Source: Lolium rigidum
Lineage: Eukaryota > Streptophyta > Magnoliopsida > Poales > Poaceae
DNA: 64,000 nucleotides
NCBI RefSeq assembly: GCF_022539505.1
Contig: NC_061511.1
Coordinates: 30,142,620 to 30,206,619, forward strand
Direction of reading: 5' to 3'
The notes under the pieces are model-generated. The model was not told where the DNA came from. It was given only the letters and a program-made list of their open reading frames with translations, and did not search any database. Positions 46,010 through 56,040 of this stretch are shown one piece after another; the stretch's first letter is position 1; each line of letters starts with the position of its first letter. Position numbers and translations under genes: made by a program.

Positions 46010-47188
46010 TGCAGAGCGATTGAGCACTATGGAAGGGATGGGTCTTCGCCCGCGATGGCACCGCTGTGACATGCGTGCCTGTGAGGAGGTAGAGGTGATG
46101 ACTAAGTTGGCTGGGAGACGAGGAAACATGTGTGTGGGTAAAGTTTGGTTCAATTTGGGCTAGCCCTTCGGGCTTTGAGGTCAGGGCCATGGAATAGCCA
46201 AAGGTTATTGCCACTAATATATGTACCCCACACGTCAGATGGGCATCCATGGAGCAAAATGTCCACGAATGTCCAACTCATATATTGTGGTTACTCGTAC
46301 CATAAAATCCTTGGGTATATAAAGCACTCGACACCCCTGTCAAGCTGGCGGGCCAGGTATCCAGGGGTACTAAGATCCGTGGATAGAGTACTAGGATCCT
46401 TAATCCTTTAAATTAAGGTTCAACCTGGTTGAATACTTGAAAAGGTGAGTTTTTAATTACGGAAAAATTATATTCTTTAGTTTCCTCTGTTCTAGATGCG
46501 AAAAAATGCTACACCCTAGCTAGGGTGCAAATACTGGCATCTGCATCGGTCTTTAATTGCTATTATAGACAAGTGTGGCCATAGTATAACTCAAAGTAAA
46601 TGTGTTAATAATAAATTGTACATTCATGAGTCCCTTACCCCACTCTCGGTTCATTTTCTTTAACTTGCACACAATGTTGGTCCCAAACTCACATACTGTA
46701 GGCTACTTCTCCGTATATATATATCTCCAATTTTGCAAGAAAGACATATACACGGACATATATACAACATCACATTAAGTGAACCTCACATGCATGCATC
46801 ACTCTCTGTCTCTCACTCTCCGTGCTAGGAAACACTGACGACATATACATTCCGTGCGCCCGCGACACTACGCACGTAGTTACACGCGTATATAGGGTGT
46901 GCGCGTACCACGAGTGACAAATAACTCTGCGTACCACGTTTGCGTACGTACGTATGTGCAGAACAAATAAGCAGAGAGGCACACAAGCTGTTTCTCGCAA
47001 CACCATGATGGTGCAATCGATTATATAATCAGGAGGAAATCCAACCTACAACAGTACACACATTAACTCTTGCGTGCATGCATGCTTGCACCTTCATTCG
47101 TCTCCCTCTCTCTAGAGATAGCTAGATTCTCTTTCTCTCACTAGAGAGAGAGAGACGGCCGGGGTGGTCGCCATGCCCTCGCGCATGC
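46010..47188. other. Upstream region of WOX gene
   Basis: No gene is seen. Near the promoter there are CT/GA microsatellite tracts (47097-47157, including CTAGAGAGAGAGAGACGG) that resemble GAGA-type binding sites, and several GCATGC and CGTACGTACG palindromes (about 46945 and 47075). Their role is inference. Confidence 0.4.
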
Positions 47189-47197
47189 TATAATAAA
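47189..47197 (+). promoter_or_regulatory. Candidate TATA box of WOX gene
   Basis: TATAATAAA lies 188 bp before the ATG, in an otherwise GC-rich stretch. A transcription start about 30 bp downstream would leave a 5' UTR of about 150 bp that includes a (CTT)n tract at 47268-47293. Confidence 0.55.
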
Positions 47198-47376
47198 CCC
47201 TGCCCGGCCGTCGTTGGCTTTCCACACAGGGAGCAACCAAACCACACCGGCCAACCAACCAGCAAACTCCTCTTCTTCTTCTTCTTCTTCTTCATCCTAG
47301 TACACCTTTTGTCTCTTCCCACGACACACGCACTCCGCCGTACCTAGCTTAGCTACACAGCCCTCAAGCTCGTTCC

Positions 47377-48277
47377 ATGGCGGCGACGACGGCAGCAGCT
47401 GCGGCGGCGGCGGTGTCGGTGGTGTCGGGGACGACGCGGTGGTGCCCGACGCCGGAGCAGCTGATGATCCTGGAGGAGATGTACCGGGGCGGCCTGCGCA
47501 CGCCCAACTCCACGCAGATCCAGCAGATCACGGCGCACCTCGCCCACTACGGCCGCATTGAGGGCAAGAACGTCTTCTACTGGTTCCAGAACCACAAGGC
47601 CCGCGACCGCCAGAAGCTCCGCAGGCGCCTCTGCATGAGCCACCACCTCCTCTCCTGCGCCCACTACTACGCCGCCGCCAACGCCGGTCACCACCACCAC
47701 CTCCTCGGCGCCGTGGCTCCCATGCAGCAGCAGCAGCACCAGCCGCAGTACTACTCCGCGTCCTGCGCCGGCGGCGGGTTTGACCAGCACCTGCTCCCCG
47801 CCGCAGTTCCGGCCCCGGCGGCTTACGCCGCTGCTGGGTACGGCTACCCGGCGTTTGCTGCGGCCACGGCGCCGACGACGAGCCGGTGTGCCCCCGGCGT
47901 CAACCCCTCGCCGCAGAACCCACTTTCGTCGACGTCCTTCAGCTACCAGGTACGTGCTGCCCTATCCTCCATCGATCACTCGCTTGCTACTTCTTCTAGT
48001 TACCAACTGCGATTACCTTTGAGCTGATCGTGAGTCGTGACTTGACTTGACCTGGCCGCAGGGAGGAGGCGGATCGCCGGAGTACTCGCTGGGGAGGCTG
48101 GGAAGCTTCGGGGTGGTGGTGGAGGAGGACACGTGCCGGTCGTCGCGCTACGAGCAGCAGCTGCCGGTGCAGATGGAAGACGCCGCGCCGGCGGCGACGG
48201 GGATGTTCTGCAGGCCGCTCAAGACGCTCGACCTCTTCCCCGGCGCGATCAAGGAGGAGCAGCGCGACGTCGTCTAG
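47377..48277 (+). CDS. WOX2: WUSCHEL-related homeobox transcription factor, WOX2-like (two exons)
   Basis: Exon 1 is 47377-47949 (191 codons), the intron is 47950-48061 (GT...AG, 112 bp, phase 0) and exon 2 is 48062-48277, giving 262 aa. The start ATG sits in TTCCATGGCG and follows the TATA box. The WOX-type homeodomain is at residues 20-85, beginning [17 protein letters not shown] and ending [21 protein letters not shown], with the W-F-N residues of helix 3 intact. His/Gln/Ala-rich linkers follow, and the WUS box TLDLFP lies near the C-terminus in [12 protein letters not shown]. The WUS box marks the WUS clade, whose members act as nuclear repressors or bifunctional regulators of stem-cell and embryo patterning. 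The C-terminus ending KEEQRDVV and the single intron fit the grass WOX2 group. The WUS-clade call is firm; the WOX2 assignment rests on recognition only. Confidence 0.9.
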
Positions 48278-48989
48278 CCTAATTAGCTACCCCCGATATA
48301 TGCGCATGCATCCGGGCCAGTAGTAGCGCAGTACACTAGCAGTAGCAGTTCAGTACGTATGTAGTAGAGCAGCCCGTACTTGCACGCGCGTAGCAGCAGT
48401 ACGTAGCACACCGAGAGATCCTAGTAGGTTTCTAGTCATGTTCATTTCCATCATGTTTAGTTGATTAATTAAACGTTTGTGTCATTCGATAATATGGTTC
48501 TTTCATCTCTTTGTTTTATTAGTTTACATTGTGCAGTACTCCAGCTTGAGTAGTGGCTAATTAGCTGCTGGAAGTACAAACTTACTAAGTGCATTAATGT
48601 GAAGTGACATTATGGAATGTGAAGGAGGCAGCAAGTGCTACTCAAGCTAGTACTACTTCGTAGCTAGCAGGGAGCCCACCCGGCCTGCTAGCTACGGCAA
48701 TACGGCATTGCTAGGAGCCTAGGTGTACAACTCTAATGGCTTGGTAAGAACAATGCTACATCTATGGGCAGCAACCTACGGGAATGCAGCCTACGGGATT
48801 ACTTGGATGTTAGAGAGAATTCATCCCCCTAATTCCATAAGCATGTCCTGTAAACAACCTCCCGTAAATCTAGCATTTTCAGCTTGGTAAAGTAATTAAG
48901 AAATATTTTACGCGAACTTAGGACACATCCTGATAAGCTCAGCTTGTAGAGGAAAGTGCACATGGATATTCGAAGAAACCACTGACCAA
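48278..48989. other. WOX 3' UTR and downstream intergenic
   Basis: The first ~230 bp after the stop is probably 3' UTR, with candidate poly(A) signal-like ATTAATTAAAC and GATAATATGG near 48463-48497. Nothing else is recognised up to the RNase H remnant. Confidence 0.45.
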
Positions 48990-49350
48990 GAAGGCAAGGT
49001 TGGGTAAAAATCAATACTGATGCATGCTACCATCAAGTGGCTCAAGCTGGGAGTACGGGTCTAGTGGTGAGAGACAGCCAAGGAGGTTTTAATACGTGCT
49101 CAAGCACTGTGGTATGATCATGCAACAAGTGCTCATGCTATGGAAGCACATGCCATCAGGGATGGTGCGAGGCTAGCAGCTGAACGGGGATACACAAATG
49201 TTATAATTGAAAGTGATGCGAAAAAGGTTGTACACCTGTGTGATGAAGCTGATGAGTGATGACAGATATGAGATTATGGCAATCTCTGAAGATATTAGAG
49301 AGATCAAGAGAGCTTTTAATAGTTGTACCATTTATTTTATTGGGCGTGAA
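48990..49350 (+). pseudogene. RNase H-like (RVT_3-type) remnant cut by CACTA insertion
   Basis: A frame from about 49005 reads VKINTDACYHQ and GLVVRDSQGG. After a frameshift near 49095 another frame reads SAHAMEAHAIRDGARLA and NVIIESDAKKVV. The three acidic positions (D of NTDA, E of MEAHA, D of ESDAKK) match the catalytic residues of the plant RNase H-like domain found at the end of LINE-type polyproteins and in related host-encoded copies. After two stops near 49257 a shifted frame continues as RYEIMAISEDIREIKRAF and then meets the CACTA terminus at 49351. No RT domain is seen upstream, so only the RNase H part remains. Confidence 0.75.
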
Positions 49351-49369
49351 CACTACGGGAAAATCAGGC

Positions 49370-49735
49370 GCTGCCGTGCAGCCAAACTTTGCCGTGAGCT
49401 GCTGCACGGCAAAGATTTCTTTGCCGTGCGTAGCAAGAAGAGCGCACGGCAACCCAAAAGTGCACGGCAAAGTATGAGAGCAGCGCACGGCAAAGAAACA
49501 AAGCACGGCAAAGAAAGATATGGCGCACGGCAAAGAATTTTCTCACGGCAAAGAATGGGAGCAGCGCACGGCAAAGATTGTAGCACGGCAAAGTCCCTGC
49601 AAGCCGCACGGCAAAGAAACAGCTCACGGCAAAGGCCTGAGCACTGCCGTGCAGCCAAACTTTGCCGTGCGAGACAGATAAGTTGCACGGCAAAGGGTCC
49701 TTTGCCGTGCGCTTCTCCCTTTGCCGTGCGCCAAT
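49370..49735. repeat. CACTA subterminal repeat cluster (GCACGGCAAAG)
   Basis: I count about 12 copies of CACGGCAAA-type motif in forward orientation and 5 of TTTGCCGTG in reverse. The 10-25 bp spacing is irregular. These are the expected transposase-binding subterminal repeats of CACTA elements. The ORFs across this region only reflect the repeat. Confidence 0.88.
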
Positions 49736-49886
49736 ATACTTTTTTTTTGTTTTTCTAACTATTTTATTTCATCTACTACTTATATTTATTTTGTTAATTA
49801 GTTTTTCTTTTTGATGACTATTTATTACACTATGTGAAATACAAAATTACTCTCCATGCTCATCCCCCACATATATCAGGGTTCAG
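49736..49886. other. T-rich spacer in CACTA element
   Basis: It contains poly-T tracts and no feature. It separates the subterminal repeats from the tandem array. Confidence 0.5.
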
Positions 49887-52380
49887 GTGCTCCGGCGGCC
49901 GTCCCCCTCCTTCCCCCCCAAAACAGCGGGACGGCGGGTCTACCCCCTAGATTTCTCCGCGCGACGTTCCACCAATATACCTTTTCATAGGTTTAGGTTT
50001 GTTTAGTCCATGGACATATGGAAAACCATGTGTGGTACCCTTTGGCACAGTCTAGCCCCCAATATACCCGCGGCGGGACACTTCACCTTACACGTCCAGG
50101 AATCTGTTAAGTGTTATCGCCCGAAGGTGAGGAATGTCAGACCGGGGATCCATGCCATGCACCATTTGGTGAATTACACCTAGCATCACACTTTGAAACA
50201 TAGAATAGGTCCACATGCAAGGTTTGGTGGGGTTCCGGTGCTCCGGCGGTCGTTCTCCCCTCCTCCCCCCAAAACAGCGGAACGTGTGCCCCGGCGGGTC
50301 TACCCCCCTAGATTTCTCCGCGCGAGGGTGCACCAATGTAACTTTTCATTCTTTTAGGTTTGTTTAGTACATATACACATGGAGAACCAAAGATTGGGAC
50401 CCTTTGGCACATATACCAGCAGCTAGAGCCATTATCACACGATCGACGGTGTGCTCGGTCTACTTGGTTAGGGTTAGGTGTAGGGTTAGGGCTAGGGTTT
50501 AGGGGCTAGGGCTAGGGTTTAGGTTAAAGGGTAAGTATTTATGGTTAGGTATAGGTTTAGGGTTTAGGGTTAGGGTTAGGGTTTATGATGCATGGTTCTG
50601 CAGCTCCGGCGTCGTGGTTTAGGGATTTAGAGGGGTTTAGGGCTCGAAGCCTCCCCGGCTTAGGGTTTAGGGTTTAGGGGAGCTACTTTTGCACCATTAG
50701 ACCTTGCATCACACTTTGACACATATCATAGGTCCACATGCAAGGTTTGGTGGGGTTCCGGTGCTCCGGCGGTCGTTATCCCCCTCCCCCCCAAAACGAC
50801 GGAACGCGTGCCCCGCGGGTCTACCCCCTAGATTTCTCCGCGCGAGGGTGCACCAATGTAACTTTTCATTATTTTAGGTTTGTTTAGTACATATACACAT
50901 GGAGAACCAAAGATTGGGACCCTTTGGCACATATACCAGCAGCTAGAGCCATTATCACACGATCGACGGTGTGCTTGGTCTCATCGGTTAGGGTTAGGTG
51001 TAGGGTTAGGGCTAGGGTTTAGGGGCTAGGGCTAGGGTTTAGGTTAAAGGGTAAGTATTTATGGTTAGGTTTAGGTTTAGGGTTTAGGGTTAGGGTTAGG
51101 GTTTATGATGCATGGTTCTGCGAGCTCCGGCGTCGTGGTTTAGGGATTTAGAGGGGTTTAGGGCTCGAAGCCTCCCCGCTTTAGGGTTTAGGGTTTAGGG
51201 GAGCTACTTTTGCACCATTAGACCTTGCACCACACTTTGACACATATCATAGGTCCACATGCAAGGTTTGGTGGGGTTCCGGTGCTCCGGCGGTCGTTAT
51301 CCCCCTCCTCCCCCAAAACAGCGGAACGTGTGCCCCGGCGGGTCTACCCCCTAGATTTCTCCGCGCGAGGGTGCACCAATGTAACTTTTCATAGGTTTAG
51401 GTTTGTTTAGTCCATGGACATATGGAAAACCATGTGTGGCACCCTTTGGCATAGTCTAGCCCCCGATATACCCGCGGCGGGACACTTCAGCGTACACGTC
51501 CGGGAATCGTTAAGTGTTATCGCCCGAAGGTGAGGAATGTCAGACCGGGGATCCATGCCATGCACCATTTTGTGAATCACACCTTGCATCACACTTTGAC
51601 ACGTATCATAGGTCCACATGCAAGGTTTGGTGGGGTTCCGGTGCTCCGGCGGTCGTTATCCCCCTCCTCCCCCCAAAACAGCGGAACGTGTGCCCCAGCG
51701 GGTCTACCCCCCTAGATTTCTCCGCGCGAGGGTGCACCAATGTAACTTTTCATTCCTTTATGTTTGTTTAGTACATATACACATGGAGAACCAAGATTGG
51801 GACCCTTTGGCACATATACGCGCAGCTAGAGCCATTATCACACGATCGACGGTGTGCACGATCCGTCGGTTAGGGTTAGGTGTAGGGTTAGGGCTAGGGT
51901 TTAGGGGCTAGGGCTAGGGTTTAGGTTAAAGGGTAAGTATTTATGGTTAGGTTTAGGTTTAGGGTTTAGGGTTAGGGTTAGGGTTTATGATGCATGGTTC
52001 TGCAGCTCCGGCGTCGTGGTTTAGGGATTTAGAGGGGTTTAGGGCTCGAAGCCTCCCCGAGTTTAGGGTTTAGGGTTTAGGGGAGCTACTTTTGCACCAT
52101 TAGACCTTGCACCACACTTTGACACATATCATAGGTCCACATGCAAGGTTTGGTGGGGTTCCGGTGCTCCGGCGGTCGTTATCCCCCTCCTCCCCCAAAA
52201 CAACGGAACGTGTGCCCCGGCGGGTCTACCCCCTAGATTTCTCCGCGCAGGGTGCACCAATGTAACTTTTCATAGGTTTAGGTTTGTTTAGTCCATGGAC
52301 ATATGGAAAACCATGTGTGGCACCCTTTGGCACAGTCTAGCCCCCGATATACCCGCGGCGGGACACTTCAGCGACACGTC
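49887..52380. repeat. Higher-order tandem array with two unit types (A ~355 bp, B ~522 bp)
   Basis: Using the anchor GTGCTCCGGCGG, units start at 49887 (A, 351 bp), 50238 (B, 523 bp), 50761 (B, 521 bp), 51282 (A, 359 bp), 51641 (B, 523 bp) and 52164 (A, cut by the gap). All units share the first ~130 bp and the last ~70 bp. They differ in the middle: A has GGACATATGGAAAACC...GGTGAGGAATGTCAG, and B has a long TTAGGG/TTTAGGG-rich block. B units look nearly identical to one another. The array is truncated by the N gap and may be collapsed in the assembly. Confidence 0.92.
50462..50686 (+). repeat. Degenerate telomere-like TTTAGGG block in unit B (first copy)
   Basis: There are many GGGTTTAG and GGGTTAG words in one orientation, including GGTTTAGGGTTTAGGGTTAG near 50550-50580. 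A smaller TTTAGGGTTTAGGG block follows at about 50661-50680. The same block recurs at about 50990-51205 and 51868-52083. It is interstitial and degenerate, not a chromosome end. Confidence 0.85.
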
Positions 52381-52480
52381 NNNNNNNNNNNNNNNNNNNN
52401 NNNNNNNNNNNNNNNNNNNNNNNNNNNNNNNNNNNNNNNNNNNNNNNNNNNNNNNNNNNNNNNNNNNNNNNNNNNNNNNN
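52381..52480. other. Assembly gap (100 N)
   Basis: A run of exactly 100 N directly after a truncated unit A of the tandem array. The gap probably reflects the repeat. Confidence 0.99.
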
Positions 52481-52526
52481 AATAGGAGCAACAAGTTTGG
52501 GAGAAGATACCGTTTCCTCTCTCCTT

Positions 52527-54248
52527 TTACTCCTCTTCTTCTTCTTCTTCGTTCCTTCTTCTTCTTCTTTTCCTCTTTAGGAGGGAGAGGCTTGAAAGGA
52601 AGCTTCTCCACATAACCTGGTTTATTATTAGAAACAATAGAAGAAACTTGGGAGGATACCTCTCTTTCATTAATAAGAACAAAACACATATTAGTCCGTC
52701 ATATTTTGGTAAAGTCCCATCCTTTATAACACTTTGTATGTAGGTGTTGGCATGGCAATTATTAACACAATAGAGATAACATCCATGCAACACACTATTC
52801 ATATCAAGATCACTCATATCTAACAAAGAAATTTTTCTTGATAACTCTTCACACCCAAAAAATAAAGTAAGTTCATCATGCTGATTAGAAGTGATCATGT
52901 TATCACAATATAGACTTGAAGTACTCATTAAATTCAAAATACTATCATCATGACCAGAACATTGAAAATTAAAATGACCCACTTCATAGCAAAGTTCACA
53001 AATAAAAGGATGGAGGTCACAAACTTTTTCACCAAGATCTTTTAGAGCCTTGTACCACATTCTAGTTTTTTCATTCCTATGATGGGTACAATATTCATCT
53101 TCGATTTGATTAATTCCACAAGGTCTATGCATTCCACAAAAATTAACATGCTTATAAGAAATAGTATTTTCGAAGTTTGGGCATGTTTATTGCAATCATT
53201 AACAACAATTTCATTTTCCATGCAAGTGTCTTTGAAAGGTTCATGATACACGTCCCAATTTTCTTTAGGAACATTAATATGAGAAGCAAAGGTTCTACAA
53301 CAATCAACAATAATTTGAGAATCAAGACCATAATTATCACTAAGCTTTTGAAAACCAGCGAGTTTCAATAAAAGACTTAATGCATTCATATTCATAGTTT
53401 ATACCCGATTCTTTACCTTTGTCATTCTCCCAACCTTCGATATTGCTTTGAATTCTTTCAAGAAGATCCCATCTAGCTTCAACCTTCTTACTTGTGAAAG
53501 AACCCTGTGAACATGCATCTACATAATCCTAAAGAAAAGCTCATGGTTAGGACATTTGAGTATTAATGTTTTTAGTCTTCCCCAAGCTTGAGCAATTCTT
53601 TCTCCATCATGAGGGTAAAAATTATAAATGTGATTCCTATCTAGATGCACTTCATGAAGAGGATAAAATTTAGAGTAAAAGAGAGATTCAAGCTGTTTCC
53701 AATTCGATGGTTGTTCATCCAGCAGCCTATACCATTCCTTTGCTTTGTCCTTAAGTGATAATGGAAATAGTTTCCTCATAACATTTTCTCTTGATAAACC
53801 TGCAATCTCAAATAACTCACAAAGTTCTGTAAGTTTAGACAAGTGAACACTTGGATGGACTGATCCATCCCCTACATACCGATCATTCATAACCCTTTCA
53901 CCAATTTTCGAGAGGTATTTTAAAAGGAATACTTTCAACGAGTGGATTTGGAATATCACAAGCATCATTCGAATTATCACATATTGGAGACAAAGCATTA
54001 TCAAGGCAAAATACTTCTTCCAAAGCTGAGGAGCAAAAAAGATTATTTTTATATAAACTAGCTTCCCCAAGCTTGGGTTTTTCCATAGCATTAAAAATAA
54101 TGGTGTCCAAAAAATTTATACTAATAACATAACTACCACTATTATGCAGACAAACTTCCATAGGTTTTTTAATTTTCTCTTCAAAAGTATCATGTCCTAA
54201 TTCAATATAAATTTCATAAAGATCTCTAATTTTTTTGTTGTTTTCCAT
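52527..54248 (-). pseudogene. Athila-type gag, frameshifted
   Basis: The ATG is at 54248. The N-terminal part (54248-53898) includes EIYIELGHDTFEEKIKKP and shifts frame near 53910. The helical gag core follows in another frame: KLTELCELFEIAGLSRENVM, LKDKAKEWYRLLDEQ, SNWKQLESLFYSKFYP and GERIAQAWGRLKTLILKCP. Further frames (53395-53042 and 53132-52527) carry a CCHC-like motif CELCYEVGHFNFQC with the C-X2-C-X4-H-X4-C spacing. The 52527-52600 end is a Lys/Arg/Glu low-complexity run. At least three frameshifts are present. Gag would assemble particles; this copy is non-functional. Confidence 0.8.
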
Positions 54249-54391
54249 TAAGCCTAACTAGTGAAATAAAAAAAGAAACAAAAAGATATAATTGCAGAAT
54301 CTAAAGGAAATAGCTTCGAGCACTCACACACCGGCAACAGTGCTAGGAAATAGCTTAGTAGTCGGAGGATGTGAATACCTATTACCTAACC

Positions 54392-54409
54392 TCCCCGGCA
54401 ACGGCGCCA
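54392..54409 (-). other. tRNA-Asp primer-binding site
   Basis: The minus-strand sequence TGGCGCCGTTGCCGGGGA is the exact complement of the 3' end of plant tRNA-Asp (…CCCCGGCAACGGCGCCA). It lies 10 nt after the LTR end. This primer is typical of Athila-type elements. Confidence 0.9.
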
Positions 54410-54419
54410 GAAAATAGCT

Positions 54420-55690
54420 TGATGTCTACGTACGCTTCTATTCCTGTTGACAGTGTTGGGCCTCCAAGAGCAGAGGTTCATAGAACAGCAGCAAGTTTCC
54501 CTTAAGTGAATCACCCAAGGTTTATCGAACTCATGGAGGTAGAGGTCAAAGATATCCCTCTCAAGCAACCCTGCAATTAAGATACAAGAAGTCTCTTGTG
54601 TCCCCAACACACCTAATACACTTGTCGGATGTATAGGTGCACTAGTTCGGCGAAGAGATAGTGAAATATAAGTAATATGGATGATTATAAGTAGTAATTG
54701 CAATCTGAAATAAAAATGGCAGCAAGCGAACATGTAGCATGAACTTGTTGGAAACGGTGTTTCAATGCTTAGAAACAAGGCCTAGGGATCATACTCTCAC
54801 TAGTGGACACTCTCAACAATGATCACATAATTGAATAAATAAATGCTACTCTCAAACACTCTCTTGTTGGATAACAAACACCATTCATTGTGTAGGGCTG
54901 CAAAAGCACACCTCAAGCCGGAGTAAACAAGCTCCACAACGTCATAAAGGAATCACACACGATGCGCACACTGTCACCATCACACCGTGGAGAGTGACTC
55001 CGGAGTTCATATTAAAGTAACCTCTATAGTGCATAATAGACAAGAGTAACATTTACATATTCAACTAGATTACAAAGCTCATGATCACATAAAGATCACA
55101 CCATGGGAGAGAGAGATGAACCACATAGCTACCGGTAGAGCCCTCAGCCTCGGGGGAGAACTACTCCCTCCTCATCATGGGAGACAAGCAACATCGATGA
55201 AGATGGCGATGGAGTCGATGGAGATGGCTCCGGGGGCAATTCCTCGTCCCGGCAGGGTGCCGAAACAGAGACTTCTGCCCCCCGAATTAGGGTTTTTGGT
55301 GGCGGCAGAGCTACAGAACTCTTCTGGAGAAATCATCGATCCCTTTAGGGTTTCCAGGGCAGGAGCTTAATATAGGCGAAAGGGCGGCGCGAGGGGGTGC
55401 CCGAGGGGCCCACCCCATAGGGCGGCGCCGCCCCCTCCTGGCCGCGCCAGTGGATGGGGAGGAGGCCGTGGGCCTCCTCTGGCCTGACCCTTCTGGCTCT
55501 GTGGGTCTTCTGGCGAAATAGAATTTTTGTAATTTTTCTGGATTTTTCCGAGCACTTTGGTTTTTGGGTCTTTTCTGCAATAAACAGACATAATAAACAG
55601 AAACTGGGCGCTGTGGCTTCTTGTTAATAGGTTAGTCCAATAAATGCCATAATATGATATAAAGTGCATATACAACATGTAGCTATTGGC
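54420..55690 (-). repeat. 5' LTR of Athila-like element, truncated
   Basis: The plus-strand start is TGATGTCTACGTACGC. It is homologous to 15749-17473 along most of its length. The expected outer end (…GACGTATCA) is missing: similarity stops in ACATGTAGCTATTGG at about 55690. The break may be a deletion. Confidence 0.82.
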
Positions 55691-56040
55691 GCATGTTCAA
55701 CGCTTTTGATTGTAGGCCTCCTGGTTAATGAATGAAATTATTTTTCCTGCAAAAAGAAGACGTGTTCAGTGCTTGTCCATGGATTACTTCAGACACGCGC
55801 ATGTACACCAGACATATCACGTGTATGCATATTTAGTTGCACCCCACGTACGCACAACGGTACAATAATGGCCGAATTGTCGCCGTTGTACGTGTATGCA
55901 AATATCATGCGTACAAGTAATGTACCGAAGAGGCCAAGACACAGTAACTCGAAAAAAGGAAAGTTATTGTTACTTTAGGTACGTACTTGGCCCAAAATTT
56001 TATAAAATATACGTGTGGATGGTATACAACAGCTACATGT
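55691..56040. other. Intergenic, possible LINE tail fragment
   Basis: GGCCTCCTGGTTAATGAATG...TTTTTCCTGCAAAAAG (55714-55757) resembles the 3' end of a grass LINE, but no body is attached. The remainder is unremarkable. Confidence 0.35.

Larger units (their letters stand above)
49351..52380 (+). mobile_element. CACTA (En/Spm-type) DNA transposon, left part, ends in gap
   Basis: The terminus CACTACGGGAAAATC starts at 49351 and is preceded by GAA (candidate 3-bp target duplicate). Dense GCACGGCAAAG subterminal repeats follow in both orientations to about 49735. No matching right terminus (GTAGTG end) is found before the N gap, so the end and the second TSD copy are missing. I see no transposase domain. 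The tandem array from about 49887 probably lies inside this element, but that is inference because the right end is unseen. Confidence 0.8.
52481..55690 (-). mobile_element. Athila-like Gypsy element, 5' part only (minus strand)
   Basis: A truncated 5' LTR (54420-55690), a tRNA-Asp PBS (54392-54409) and gag (54248-52527) read leftwards on the minus strand into the N gap. The LTR is related to 15749-17473 but gag is of a different subtype. Everything downstream of gag is missing. Confidence 0.82.

Noticed and set aside
47353..47790. 145-codon minus-strand ORF across the WOX exon
   Set aside because: Antisense shadow of a GC-rich, Ala/His-coding exon. The plus strand has the homeodomain and splice sites.
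49201..49758. ORFs on both strands across the CACTA subterminal repeats
   Set aside because: They only translate the GCACGGCAAAG repeats in different frames and resemble no protein.
50462..52083. True telomere or chromosome end
   Set aside because: The TTTAGGG words are degenerate, mixed with TTAGGG and GGGCTAGGG, and embedded in a repeated 520-bp unit with unrelated sequence on both sides.
52288..52689. ORFs running through the N gap (also at 21900-22235)
   Set aside because: The open frame is an artefact of N bases; the sequences on each side are unrelated.
15749..54409. The two Athila-like halves (17474-21908 and 52481-54409) as one element split by a misplaced contig
   Set aside because: Both contain the same gag core region but with clearly different sequences, so they overlap and do not complement each other.
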